A stretch of 64,000 bases of DNA from JANJUB01 sp964586225 (GTDB taxonomy: Bacteria; Armatimonadota; Fimbriimonadia; Fimbriimonadales; Fimbriimonadaceae), in the NCBI GenBank assembly GCA_964586225.1, contig CAZPHD010000004.1, positions 51,908-115,907 of the forward strand. The letters are read 5' to 3'. A program made the position numbers and the translations under genes. Under the pieces are notes generated by a model. It worked only from the letters and a program-made list of their open reading frames with translations. It was not told the origin of the DNA and ran no database searches. Shown piece by piece: positions 33,668 through 42,858 of the stretch (its first letter is position 1; each line of letters starts with the position of its first letter).

Positions 33668-35065
33668 ATGCGTGTTAACGCTTACCTAGCCGGACAGTTT
33701 GAGCCGGCCGAGGGCACGGCCCTCCCCAGCGTCAACCCCAGCCAACCCACCGACCTCGTCATCGAAGGTGCGAGCGGAGCTCCTGACCAAGCGCGGCGAG
33801 CCCTCGAAGCCGCGGCCGCTGCCATTTGGGCGACGAAATCGGGCCCGGAACGCGCCGAAGCGTTGAACCGATGGGCGGGCAAGATTGCCGAGCGAAGCGA
33901 AGAACTCGCTCAGGCCGTTGCCCGCGAAGTCGGCAAGCCGATCGGCGAAGCGCGGGGCGAAGTCGGTCGATGCGTCGCGATTCTGCGCTATTACGCGGGC
34001 GAATGCGTTCGCGAGATGGGCAGCGTCGTGCCCGCGTTGATGGCGGGGTCGCTCCAGTTTTCGTTGCGACAACCGCTCGGGCCATGCGTGCTGATCACAC
34101 CGTGGAACTTCCCGCTCGCGATCCCGCTCTGGAAAGCGGCCCCCGCGCTCGCCTACGGCAACACGGTGGTGCTGAAGCCGTCCGAGCTCAGCCCCTATTG
34201 CGCGCAGTTGCTCGCGGAGACGGCGCATGCCGCTGAGATTCCGGCGGGCGTGTTCAACGTCGTACCCGGCACGGGCAAAGGCGTCGGCGAGGCGTTGCTC
34301 AATCCGGCGCTGACGCGCGCGATGAGCTTTACGGGTTCGAAGGGCGTCGGCATGATGCTGAGCGAGGCCTGCGCCCGCGCAAACATCAAGTTCCAGGGGG
34401 AGATGGGCGGCAAGAATGTGGCCATCGTCGCCGACGATGCCAACCTCGACCAAGCCGCCACGCTCATCGCGGGCGGCGCGTTCCGGTTTGCCGGGCAGAA
34501 ATGCACGGCGACCAGCCGCGTGGTGGTCGATCGGCGGGTGTCGGGCGACCTCGTGGTCAAACTCCGCGAGCAGATCGCGAAGCTGCCGCTCGCGCCGGTT
34601 ACGGACGCGACGTGTGCGATTGGACCGCTGATTTCCGAAGTCTCCCGCGACCGGGTGGAGGCTTCTTTGGGGAGTCACGCGCCGGCGCGCCCGGACCACG
34701 ACGGATTCTTCTTCACGCCCACGCTCATCGAAGGCGTGGTGACCGGCGACAAACTCGCCCAGGAGGAACTCTTTGCGCCGGTGCTGTGTGTGCTGGAAGC
34801 GGACGGGATGGACGAGTCGCTGCAGATCGCGAACGACATCGAGTTTGGGCTTTCGGCGGCGCTCTTCACGCAGAACATCGGCCGCGCGCTCACCTACATC
34901 CACCGCATCGAGGCCGGCTTGGTGCGGGTGAATGGCGACACGACCGGCGTCGATCCGCACGCGCCGTTTGGCGGCATGAAGGGGTCGAGTACCCATTCGC
35001 GCGAGCAGGGCCGGGCGGCGATCGAGTTCTACACGGACATCAAGACCGTGCAAGTTAACCCGTGA
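33668..35065 (+). CDS. aldehyde dehydrogenase, possibly alpha-ketoglutarate semialdehyde dehydrogenase
   Basis: 465 residues. NAD(P)-dependent oxidation of an aldehyde to the acid. TPWNFPLAIPLWKAAPALA, SFTGSKGVG, EMGGKN (general base Glu) and FAGQKCTATSR (catalytic Cys) are present. The hydroxyproline context suggests alpha-ketoglutarate semialdehyde as substrate, but succinate-semialdehyde-like activity cannot be excluded. Its TGA overlaps the GTG of the next gene (GTGA). Confidence 0.85.
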   Translation: MRVNAYLAGQFEPAEGTALPSVNPSQPTDLVIEGASGAPDQARRALEAAAAAIWATKSGPERAEALNRWAGKIAERSEELAQAVAREVGKPIGEARGEVGRCVAILRYYAGECVREMGSVVPALMAGSLQFSLRQPLGPCVLITPWNFPLAIPLWKAAPALAYGNTVVLKPSELSPYCAQLLAETAHAAEIPAGVFNVVPGTGKGVGEALLNPALTRAMSFTGSKGVGMMLSEACARANIKFQGEMGGKNVAIVADDANLDQAATLIAGGAFRFAGQKCTATSRVVVDRRVSGDLVVKLREQIAKLPLAPVTDATCAIGPLISEVSRDRVEASLGSHAPARPDHDGFFFTPTLIEGVVTGDKLAQEELFAPVLCVLEADGMDESLQIANDIEFGLSAALFTQNIGRALTYIHRIEAGLVRVNGDTTGVDPHAPFGGMKGSSTHSREQGRAAIEFYTDIKTVQVNP

Positions 35066-36654
35066 GCCGAACCACGCTTCTGATTGTCGGCGGCGGCACC
35101 GGGGGAGTTGCGGCGGCGATCGCGGCCGCTTCGCTGGGGGTCGATGTGATCCTCACCGAGGAAACGATTTGGTTGGGCGGGCAGTTGACCGCCCAGGGCG
35201 TTCCGCCCGACGAGCATCCGTGGATCGAGCAAACGGGATGCACGCGTCGCTACCGCGAGTTTCGGGATCGCGTGCGAGCGTGGTATCGTGCCCAGCTCGG
35301 CTTCTCGGCTCCGGAGCCGGACTTCAACCCCGGCGGCGGATGGGTGAGTCGGTTGTGCTTTGAGCCGCCGGTTGGGGTTGAGGTTCTAAGCCAAATGCTG
35401 ACGGCTTCAGTAGAGGTTCGCTATCGGCGCAAGCCGGTGGCGGCCGAGGTGACGGGCGATCGCGTTTCGGCGGTTACGCTTTGGAACCTGGACACTGGCG
35501 AGGATGAGCGCATTGAAGCGGACTGGGTGATGGACGCGACCGAGCTGGGCGACCTGCTTCCGTTGACCGGCACCGAGTATGTGAGCGGAGCGGAGTCTCG
35601 ATCCCAAACCGGCGAACCGAACGCACCCGCGCACGCCGAGCCCGATAACGTGCAGGGCCTGACGTGGTGTTTCCGTCTCTCCCCCTCTCCACTCGCGGGT
35701 CGCGTGCCCGAGAGCTACAAACGGTGGCGAAGCTACGTCCCCCAGTTCACCTTCGGCAACCCGTGGCCGGGGCCGTTGCTCGGGTTCGAAGTACTCCACG
35801 CCCACACCGGCGAGCCGCGAACGCTTCCGCTCATGCGGGATGATGGCGACTTCTACGCGCTCTTTCCCTATCGCCAACAAGTCGACCCCGCGAAGTGGGC
35901 CACCCCTCGCGCCGCGAGCACGCTCGTGAACTGGCCGCAAAACGACTACTTCATGGCGAACATCATCGACGTCGACCCGCCCGGAAGCCGGTCGGCGTTT
36001 CCGGGCGCGGCCGGGCCGGTGAGTGAGGCGCGATTACGCGAGTCGATAGAACTGTCCGAGTGCTTGATGCACTGGCTGCGAACCGAGGCGCCGCGGCACG
36101 GCGGTGGCGTGGGCTATCCCGAACTTGGTTACGACGCCGGGGCGTTTCCCACCCGCGAAGGCATTCCCGCGGGGTTTGCGCTGTACCCCTACATCCGAGA
36201 GTCAAGGAGGATACGATCACTGACCACGGTTCGTGAGCAAGACGTCTCCGCCGATGCGTTTCCTGGGCTCGACCGCGCGCCGTCGTTTGCCGATTCCATC
36301 GGCATCGGGGCCTACCGGCTGGACCTGCACCCCAGCACGAACGGGGCCAACACGATCGACACAAGCAGCTTGCCCTTCGAAATCCCGCTGGGATTGCTGA
36401 TCCCGGTTCGGATGCGGAACCTGCTGGCGGCGGCAAAGAATGTCGGCACGACCCACCTCACCAACGGGTGCTATCGCCTCCACCCGATCGAGTGGAATCT
36501 GGGCGAAGTGGCCGGGTTGCTGGTCGCCTTCTGCGTGCAACATGAACTAGAGCCAGCGCAAGTGCATGGCCGACCGATTGAGTTCTTTGACCTCGTTGAG
36601 GCGCAGGGCATCCGGCGGCAATGGAGCGCCGACCTCAAGCTACGTGCGCTCTAA
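35062..36654 (+). CDS. FAD-dependent oxidoreductase (FAD_oxidored-type)
   Basis: 530 residues from GTG 35062, coupled to the aldehyde dehydrogenase. The N-terminal Rossmann motif LLIVGGGTGGVAAAIAAASL, then GGQLTAQGVPPDEHPW, and near the C-terminus a second FAD contact, MRNLLAAAKNVGTTHL. This large family has few characterised members. By position it might supply the D-hydroxyproline oxidation step, which is otherwise missing here, but it lacks the usual sarcosine-oxidase-like sequence; treat as uncertain. Confidence 0.7.
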   Translation: MSRTTLLIVGGGTGGVAAAIAAASLGVDVILTEETIWLGGQLTAQGVPPDEHPWIEQTGCTRRYREFRDRVRAWYRAQLGFSAPEPDFNPGGGWVSRLCFEPPVGVEVLSQMLTASVEVRYRRKPVAAEVTGDRVSAVTLWNLDTGEDERIEADWVMDATELGDLLPLTGTEYVSGAESRSQTGEPNAPAHAEPDNVQGLTWCFRLSPSPLAGRVPESYKRWRSYVPQFTFGNPWPGPLLGFEVLHAHTGEPRTLPLMRDDGDFYALFPYRQQVDPAKWATPRAASTLVNWPQNDYFMANIIDVDPPGSRSAFPGAAGPVSEARLRESIELSECLMHWLRTEAPRHGGGVGYPELGYDAGAFPTREGIPAGFALYPYIRESRRIRSLTTVREQDVSADAFPGLDRAPSFADSIGIGAYRLDLHPSTNGANTIDTSSLPFEIPLGLLIPVRMRNLLAAAKNVGTTHLTNGCYRLHPIEWNLGEVAGLLVAFCVQHELEPAQVHGRPIEFFDLVEAQGIRRQWSADLKLRAL

Positions 36655-36673
36655 GTGCGGCTACAATCTTCCT

Positions 36674-37585
36674 ATGATCGGCTGGATTGCTTTGCTGCTC
36701 GTGCCCCAAACCGAGGCCCCCAAGTTGGCGCTTACTGCGGCGGCGACGGTGCGGCATCCCGGCGTTAGTGAGATGAGCGGCATCGTCCGCAGTGAGCGCT
36801 ATCCCGGTGTGTATTGGGTCCACAATGACTCCGGTGATCGTGCGCGGATGTTTCCGATCCGGCTTGATGGCACCGTCGTCAAGCCACCGTACGAGGAGGG
36901 GTTCTGGGTCAACGACGCCGAGGCCGGAAAGCAGGAGTGGCCGGGAATCGAGATTGCCAACGCGACCAACGTTGATTGGGAGGATATGGCTCGCGATGGC
37001 GATACGCTGTACCTCGCCGATGTTGGCAACAACGGCAACGCGCGCCGCGACTTGGGTGTGTATGTGGTTCCGGAGCCGAACCCGACCGCCACGGGGGTTG
37101 TGCGCGCCCTCAAGTTCCTGCCTATCCGTTACCCCGATCAGGAGGCGTTCCCGCCCAAAGATTGGTTCTTCGACTGTGAGGCGGTGTTCACCTTCCGGGG
37201 CAAGCTCCACTTCGTTACGAAGCACCGCACGAACGGCAACTTTGCCATCCCTGATGTGGGCGCAAAGCTGTATCGGCTGGATTCTCAGCATACCGACCGG
37301 CCCAATGTGCTGAAGAAGCTTGATGAGATTGCCGACCTCGGGGGCTGGGTGACGGCGGCCGACCTTTCGCCGAACGGTCAGACTTTGGCGGTGTTGACCC
37401 AGGCGCCGGTGGCGTCGGTTTGGTTGTTCGATATCCGTCGGGCGGGGGATCGCATGCTGAGTGCGCCTCGGCGGCGGATCGTGCTTACGGGGGCGAAGCA
37501 GGCGGAAGCCATCGCGTTTGAGGACAATCAGAACGTTGTGATCACGAACGAGCAGCGTGATGTTTTTCGTGTGAAAGTGCCCTGA
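36674..37585 (+). CDS. secreted beta-propeller-like protein
   Basis: 303 residues from ATG 36674. A short signal peptide (MIGWIALLLVPQTEA) is followed by repeated WD/YVTN-like strands: GVYWVHNDSGD, DTLYLADVGNNGNARRD, FDCEAVFTFRGKLHFVTKH, WVTAADLSPNGQTLAVLT. Similar to putative secreted esterase-like phytase or SdiA-regulated propellers. Function unknown. 19 bases after the FAD oxidoreductase. Confidence 0.6.
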   Translation: MIGWIALLLVPQTEAPKLALTAAATVRHPGVSEMSGIVRSERYPGVYWVHNDSGDRARMFPIRLDGTVVKPPYEEGFWVNDAEAGKQEWPGIEIANATNVDWEDMARDGDTLYLADVGNNGNARRDLGVYVVPEPNPTATGVVRALKFLPIRYPDQEAFPPKDWFFDCEAVFTFRGKLHFVTKHRTNGNFAIPDVGAKLYRLDSQHTDRPNVLKKLDEIADLGGWVTAADLSPNGQTLAVLTQAPVASVWLFDIRRAGDRMLSAPRRRIVLTGAKQAEAIAFEDNQNVVITNEQRDVFRVKVP

Positions 37586-37694
37586 CGGTTATCTACACCA
37601 CCGAAAGCCAACGGGTTGTCAAGCCCACCTAGCGTAGGCATGTCTCGTGCCATGCGAACTTCGCGCACCTCGTGAAAATATGGGGTACGAGACC

Positions 37695-37724
37695 TTGACA
37701 AGGAGATCCAACTCGCGTTACAAT
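37695..37724 (+). promoter_or_regulatory. sigma-70-type promoter before the secretin-like gene
   Basis: TTGACA (37695-37700), an 18-base spacer and TACAAT (37719-37724), 21 bases before the ATG at 37746 with GGGGTGAG as ribosome-binding site. The -35 is perfect and the -10 differs from consensus at one base. Confidence 0.75.
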
Positions 37725-37745
37725 CGCGGTGTCTAGGGGTGAGCT

Positions 37746-40250
37746 ATGTTATCTGTACTGTTGGCCTTAAGCATGGTCGGGTCTGATCAGGGATTCAGCT
37801 ATGACGGTTCATATCGACTTTCTGTCGTGGTTGAGTCAGTGGTTACGCGTTCCGCTGGGACCGTCATCATAGACCCTCTTGAGAAGATTCCCGATGAATC
37901 GTACGCACTCAAGTTCAGGGCGAACTCGGCGACGGAAGCCGCTAGAATGCTCGCGGCACAGTCGCCCCTGAGAGTGATGTCGTTGGTCGGGGGTAAGGTC
38001 AAATTGCACTGGACCGTCGGTGCGCCCGCCAAGGGGGTGGTCCGGCTTTACGAAGAACCCGCAGGGTATGTCGTCCAGGTCGGTGATACTACAGTTGCCC
38101 GGTTGGCTAAAGAGCTAGAACAAGCGTTTGCTCTTGAAGGCGACACGTTCGTCCATATGTTCCAGCGGGCGGGGATCAAGCCAGGCGATCCGCTGAAGTT
38201 CTTTCGGTCGGCTGCACCAACAGACAAACCTGCCGAAGGCCGGGACAAGGAGGTTTTCTTTGCAAGGCTAACGGACAGCCTTGCAAAGCACGTCATCGCC
38301 GCTACTCCGACGACTGTTCGCTCAGTTTGGCCCCTGACGTTCGTGCAGACGAATCCGCCCCAACTTCCGGGTTCTAAGCTGAATGTAGACTTTGCCGCCC
38401 AAGGCATGAGTGCGGGGACCATCGCGCAAGCTCTTCAGGCGGCATTTACTCCGGCAGGGGCCGATGCTAAGCCGGAAGTGACGGTCAGGAGCGTTGGCAA
38501 TTCGTTGGTGATGGAGGGCAAGCCGATCGCGGTGAACGAGGTTCGCCGTCTGTTGGCTACGCAGCTGGATATCCCGCAATCGCAGATACTGCTGGAACTC
38601 GATGCCTATCAGGTGTCCGCTCCGATCAGCGATCCCGGCGATGCTGATCGTTCGGTGCGGCTGATCATGTTGGGTCAGGAGATAGCGCGGGCCTATAAGG
38701 TCCGATATCTCGAGGCAATAAAGTCGACACTCAATGGCATGAACGGCTGCATCACAGAAGCGATAAGAAACAGATCCGATCTCAACGTGGTGAAGCTGTT
38801 CGAAAGTGCAGGCATCGAAGTGAGCACCCTCCGCAACTTGGGCCAAAGCGAACTCCTGCTTTTCATGGCTTACGCCGAGAAGGAGTCATTTCAAAATCGA
38901 TTGTCGACCAACCTCTCCATCGCGTTCTGCAATGTCCATCACCACTTGCAGAAAGTGCTCATCCATCCCCTTCGAACGGAAGATGTCCATCTCGCAGATG
39001 CCTTGGAGGCAGTCTCCAAGCGAATCATGGGGAAAGGCACCCTTTCTCACTTTAAGGGTCACATGTGCGCACACAGCTCAGGGTCCGCTGTTCAGACGGT
39101 CTTGCCGCCCCTGCGCGCCTTCTCGATTCCTGGAGAATCAGGATTTGAGACATCTCGCAAAGCTATTGAGGATTTCCTCCTCTTGTGGCTCGCCAACTCC
39201 AGTCCAGAGGTTGCACAGCAAGTTCTGCCGGAGACGAGTGAGGAAAGAGTGCGGACGATCGAGAAGCAATTCAACATCTTCGGACAAGTCAATAGGAGCA
39301 CGCCGGGGGATAGCACGAGGGCTTCGGGATATGCGAATCCTAGATATGAGGCGCTGCTTAAAGGCGACCTACCAACCTCGCTCGCCCGCGCCGCTAATGT
39401 CATCGATGGTCTGATGCAAACCAGCATGGAGATTCTCCGTCACGATACGCGCTACCTCGTCGATGAACCTCTCAAAGCGTGGATGGATAAGCATCTCGCG
39501 ACGAAGAAAGACTCGCGCTTCGGGGTTCGGTATGGCGGCACGACCACGCTCGCGGTGACCAGTCGGGTGCCGGGCGTCACCGGCGTGACCGCCGACTCCT
39601 TCTTCCCATTCCAGCCGGTCGCGCCGATCGACCTCACGAACCTGGTGCCGATCCTCATGAGACCGACGCCCAAGGAAAAGGCGCAGGATGAAAAGGAAGT
39701 TGCCGATCCAACAACGACGACGCCGACAACGGCTACGGCCGACATCTTTGCCGCCAATCGCCTAACGGCACAGGAGAAGTTCATCCTTGAGGCTCTCTTC
39801 AACCAAGCGAAACAACCGCCGTTCTACCGGAGTATTGGAACCGGCCTGCACTTCTCAGTCGTTCCCACCACGCTCGCCAATGGGAGTGCGGCACGGCTTC
39901 AGGTTCGGCTCGCTCTTTCGGTCCAACCGGACGATAGCAACAAATCGGGCGCCGGTGATCCGAACAAGCCGGGACCGATCGATCTCATCAAGAGCACAAT
40001 GACGGAAACGGAGCTAATTGTAAACGCCTTCGACACGACGCTTGTTTCGAGCCTTAAGGTTGACGTCTCGGCGCCCGCGAAGCGGGAGTGGGAGATTCCG
40101 ATTCTCAGCCAGATCCTGCCGATCCGATCCTGGTTTGTTGGGCCAACGAAGGACAAGACCGTCAGGCACGAAGCCATTGTGTTGCTCCGGGTCACCATCG
40201 TGCCCAAGGCGATGGACTTGGCTTCGAGGTATCTGGGAAGCGGGCGGTAG
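37746..40250 (+). CDS. large exported protein with secretin-like flanks and a long insert
   Basis: 834 residues with a short signal-like N-terminus. VNEVRRLLATQLDIPQSQIL near residue 265 resembles the end of a secretin N-domain, where strand-loop 'LD.P..QV.LE' leads to the beta-barrel. Near the C-terminus, REWEIPILSQILPIRSWF and EAIVLLRVTIVP resemble the 'IPiLgdIPilG.lF ... LlifltP.iv' end of secretins. Between them about 400 residues are helical and unlike a secretin. It is preceded by a strong promoter and stands alone. A divergent secretin-like outer membrane component is my best guess; conserved unknown is the safe call. Confidence 0.45.
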   Translation: MLSVLLALSMVGSDQGFSYDGSYRLSVVVESVVTRSAGTVIIDPLEKIPDESYALKFRANSATEAARMLAAQSPLRVMSLVGGKVKLHWTVGAPAKGVVRLYEEPAGYVVQVGDTTVARLAKELEQAFALEGDTFVHMFQRAGIKPGDPLKFFRSAAPTDKPAEGRDKEVFFARLTDSLAKHVIAATPTTVRSVWPLTFVQTNPPQLPGSKLNVDFAAQGMSAGTIAQALQAAFTPAGADAKPEVTVRSVGNSLVMEGKPIAVNEVRRLLATQLDIPQSQILLELDAYQVSAPISDPGDADRSVRLIMLGQEIARAYKVRYLEAIKSTLNGMNGCITEAIRNRSDLNVVKLFESAGIEVSTLRNLGQSELLLFMAYAEKESFQNRLSTNLSIAFCNVHHHLQKVLIHPLRTEDVHLADALEAVSKRIMGKGTLSHFKGHMCAHSSGSAVQTVLPPLRAFSIPGESGFETSRKAIEDFLLLWLANSSPEVAQQVLPETSEERVRTIEKQFNIFGQVNRSTPGDSTRASGYANPRYEALLKGDLPTSLARAANVIDGLMQTSMEILRHDTRYLVDEPLKAWMDKHLATKKDSRFGVRYGGTTTLAVTSRVPGVTGVTADSFFPFQPVAPIDLTNLVPILMRPTPKEKAQDEKEVADPTTTTPTTATADIFAANRLTAQEKFILEALFNQAKQPPFYRSIGTGLHFSVVPTTLANGSAARLQVRLALSVQPDDSNKSGAGDPNKPGPIDLIKSTMTETELIVNAFDTTLVSSLKVDVSAPAKREWEIPILSQILPIRSWFVGPTKDKTVRHEAIVLLRVTIVPKAMDLASRYLGSGR

Positions 40251-40258
40251 GCGTCAGA

Positions 40259-40308
40259 GGCGCGCGGTACAAGACCCCGCGCGCCTCGTTAGCTTTCGGT
40301 GGTTGCAG
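40259..40308 (+). terminator. hairpin/dispersed repeat, copy 2
   Basis: GGCGCGCGG (40259-40267) pairs perfectly with CCGCGCGCC (40277-40285), directly after the 834-residue gene. The following CTCGTTAGCTTTCGG and GGTTGCAGC match copy 1 at 28949-28996. Likely a terminator derived from, or spread as, a repeat. Confidence 0.55.
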
Positions 40309-40394
40309 CAATCCCACCCCGGTTCGCTGCGCTCACCGACCCTCTGCCGCAAGGGAGGAGGATTCTTTTCCGAGCCAATCCGAACCAGCCCAAA

Positions 40395-40931
40395 CTAACC
40401 CGAACCGGCCATCCCCTGCACCCGGTCCCACAGTTCAGGGCAGGCCGAGCGCGGGATGATCTCGAGCATCCGCCGTGTTTGCGCCTCATATTGCCGAAAC
40501 TTTGCCTCGGGGCGGGTCGCGCGTGCGCCCTCCAGGTTGCTCAGCCGATCTGCCAGCTTCACCCGATGAGCTTCCGGCGACATCCGCGAAATCCCATCGA
40601 GCAACAACTGCGATCGCAGCTCATACAGTTCATCCGGAGGGAGAACCGAAGCCACCTCATCGGCAGGCTCCTCGCGGGTCAGCTCAAGCACGAACCCCGC
40701 TACCCGAACTCCGAACCGCTCGCGAACATCCTCGATCGTCGCGTCCGTCTCCTCAAGAACGTCGTGCAAGAAGGCGGCAGCGATCACCTCGGGGTCGGTT
40801 TCGCCACCCAAATAGCGAAGCTTGTTCACGACATCGACGACATGCGTCAGGTAGGGAAGCGGAGCCTCGCCATCGCGATCTTGCTTCTTGTGGTGTCGGT
40901 AGGCGTACTTGAGGGCGCGGTGGAGCATCAA
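40395..40931 (-). CDS. HD-domain small alarmone hydrolase-like protein (SpoT/MESH1-like)
   Basis: 178 residues. YLTHVVDVV, AAFLHDVLEET and KLADRLSNLEGA are the His, His-Asp and Asp metal ligands of the ppGpp hydrolase domain (HD_4). No synthetase or ACT domain follows, so it would be a stand-alone (p)ppGpp 3'-pyrophosphohydrolase or related nucleotide phosphohydrolase. Last gene of a tightly packed - strand operon; two bases after the ABC ATPase gene. Confidence 0.8.
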   Translation of the reverse strand: MMLHRALKYAYRHHKKQDRDGEAPLPYLTHVVDVVNKLRYLGGETDPEVIAAAFLHDVLEETDATIEDVRERFGVRVAGFVLELTREEPADEVASVLPPDELYELRSQLLLDGISRMSPEAHRVKLADRLSNLEGARATRPEAKFRQYEAQTRRMLEIIPRSACPELWDRVQGMAGSG

Positions 40932-40933
40932 CG

Positions 40934-41791
40934 CTAGCTTACACCCAGACTCACTCGGGTGCGGTGGACGATCGCGCGAACGGCGTCGCTCAGCGTTGGC
41001 GGACGAAGCGTCACCAGCTTCACGTCGCCGTAGCCTTCCATGAGCAGCTTTGCCGCAATCGCCTGCCCTTCGGCGGCCTGCATGCGAATTCCTTCGGGAG
41101 TTGACTGAATCGAAATCTCGAAGGGAGCTACCAAGGCGCGAACGCCTTCTTGGTTGGTGGTCTCGACAATCACTTCCGACTCCGTAGCCTCGCGCAGCAG
41201 CGCATCCAAAGGGCCCGCGAAGGCGACGCGATTGGCGACCATGACCAACACGATATCGAACTCCGCGATCAGATCAAGATCGTTTGTCGCCGCCACCACC
41301 GACGCTCCACGCTGAAGCTCTCGCCGAAAGCCGTCGAGCACGCTATCGCGGGTCCAGGCGTCAAGCCGCTCCAGCAGACCGTCCAGCACGATCACATCTG
41401 GGCGCGAAGCGAAGACAGGCACAAGTTCGCAGGCCGCCTGTTGAGTGGGTGAGAGCTCGGTGACGGCGGTCGCTCGCTGGTCCCACAATCCCGTGCTGCT
41501 CAAAGCGTCCGTGATCGACTGAGCTTGGCCCGCGGGTGCGTGGCGTTTGGCGAGGGCTTGCGGCGTCAGCCGTCGCGAGAAGCCGTTCGCACTCGGCACC
41601 GCGACTTCGCCCGCGACAGCCGCTCGCCCCTGGCCCGGTCGCTCTTGACCCAAGAGACAACGCAGGAACCGCGTCTTGCCGCTCTGCGCGGGACCCACAA
41701 CCACGAGCGACTGGCCGGGGGATAGCGCAAGGGATAGCGTCGGCCCTTGGGCGAGCTGCGAGAATCCGTCCAGCCGAATGCGATCCGTCAC
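40934..41791 (-). CDS. degenerate ABC-type ATPase
   Basis: 285 residues. Walker A GPAQSGKT is intact, but the signature reads LSPTQQA instead of LSGGQ, the Walker B ends VIVLDGLLERLD with Gly where the catalytic Glu belongs, and the H-loop position is AATNDLDL with Asn for His. It can probably bind ATP but not hydrolyse it efficiently. No permease is adjacent. ATGA overlap with the aminopeptidase gene puts it in the Trm112-aroQ operon. Role unknown. Confidence 0.65.
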   Translation of the reverse strand: MTDRIRLDGFSQLAQGPTLSLALSPGQSLVVVGPAQSGKTRFLRCLLGQERPGQGRAAVAGEVAVPSANGFSRRLTPQALAKRHAPAGQAQSITDALSSTGLWDQRATAVTELSPTQQAACELVPVFASRPDVIVLDGLLERLDAWTRDSVLDGFRRELQRGASVVAATNDLDLIAEFDIVLVMVANRVAFAGPLDALLREATESEVIVETTNQEGVRALVAPFEISIQSTPEGIRMQAAEGQAIAAKLLMEGYGDVKLVTLRPPTLSDAVRAIVHRTRVSLGVS

Positions 41792-42858
41792 GGAAGGATC
41801 AGCAAGTCCTTTGGGGTGCGATTTAAGATGTCGATGCCATTCTCGGTGACCACCACGTCATCCTCGATGCGCACGCCGCCAAAGCCTTCGATATAGACGC
41901 CGGGCTCGACGGTCCACACCTGACCCGGTTCAAGAACATCCTCACTGCTCGAAGCCAGCCGACCGGCATCGTGGACCAGCCGACCCAAGCCGTGGCCCAG
42001 CCCGTGGCCGAAGTATTTTGCGAGGCCGATCTCGTCGAACACCTCGCGGGCTCGCCGGTCGACGTCGCGGGCAAGGACCCCAGGTCGCATCATCTCGAGC
42101 GCGGCAAGCTGCGCCTTCAGCACCTGGCCGTAGATTTCGCGATGGCGATCCGTCGCTTCGCCGACGACGACTGTACGGGTCATATCGCTGTGGTAACCCT
42201 GGTAGCGTGCGCCGAAGTCCATCGTGACGAAGTCGCCCTTCTCGAGCTTCTTGTCCGAGGCACGTCCGTGGGGGCGTGCGCTGCGGTTGCCGCTGACGAC
42301 GATGGTTTCAAAGGCGACGCCGGCTCCCTGTCGGCGCATGAAGAAGTCGATCTCGATGGCGATGTCCAGTTCGGTCACGCCGGGCTGGATCAGCCGCTTC
42401 ACGTGGTCGAACGCAGCATCGCTTATGCCGCATGCGTGCCGAATGAGGGCCACTTCGTCGGCGGTTTTCACCATCCGCAAGGGTGAGACGAGATTTGTGG
42501 ATGGCACCAGTTCGATCCCGGTGAGGAGCTTGCGCCAGGACTCGAAGGTTGCATACGTGAGCGCTTCAGATTCAAACGTCAGATTGGTAACGCCCATCTC
42601 GCGGGCGTGCTGGGCAAGGAACTCGGGGAGCGACATGGGCGACGCAAACGAGAACGACGGCATGATCGAAATCTCTTCCTGCGCCTGGATCGTGTAGCGG
42701 CTGTCGGTGAGGAAGCGCGCATCGCTGGGGGTCACGAGGGCGAGGCCGCTGGAGCCGCTGAAGCCGGTCATCCAGCCGACGTTGACGATGTCGCTGACCA
42801 CGAGCGCGGGCACGCCCGCCTCGGCCATTCGGCTTTGGAGCTTTTGAAGTGAGTTCAT
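41788..42858 (-). CDS. M24 family Xaa-Pro aminopeptidase
   Basis: 356 residues from ATG 42858 (MNSLQKLQSRMAEAGVPAL); upstream in-frame residues overlap aroQ and are not real. An N-terminal creatinase-like domain (residues 1-130) is followed by the pita-bread fold: DFGARYQGYHSDMTR (two metal Asp), GHGLGHGLG and EPGVYIEGFGGVRIEDDVVV (metal Glu). Cleaves N-terminal residues before proline or dipeptides in the cytosol. The ATG overlaps the aroQ stop (ATGA). Confidence 0.9.
   Translation of the reverse strand: MNSLQKLQSRMAEAGVPALVVSDIVNVGWMTGFSGSSGLALVTPSDARFLTDSRYTIQAQEEISIMPSFSFASPMSLPEFLAQHAREMGVTNLTFESEALTYATFESWRKLLTGIELVPSTNLVSPLRMVKTADEVALIRHACGISDAAFDHVKRLIQPGVTELDIAIEIDFFMRRQGAGVAFETIVVSGNRSARPHGRASDKKLEKGDFVTMDFGARYQGYHSDMTRTVVVGEATDRHREIYGQVLKAQLAALEMMRPGVLARDVDRRAREVFDEIGLAKYFGHGLGHGLGRLVHDAGRLASSSEDVLEPGQVWTVEPGVYIEGFGGVRIEDDVVVTENGIDILNRTPKDLLILP

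Noticed and set aside
36566..36673. N-terminal extension of the propeller protein into the FAD oxidoreductase gene
   Set aside because: It overlaps the 3' end of the upstream gene, and ATG 36674 begins a normal signal peptide.
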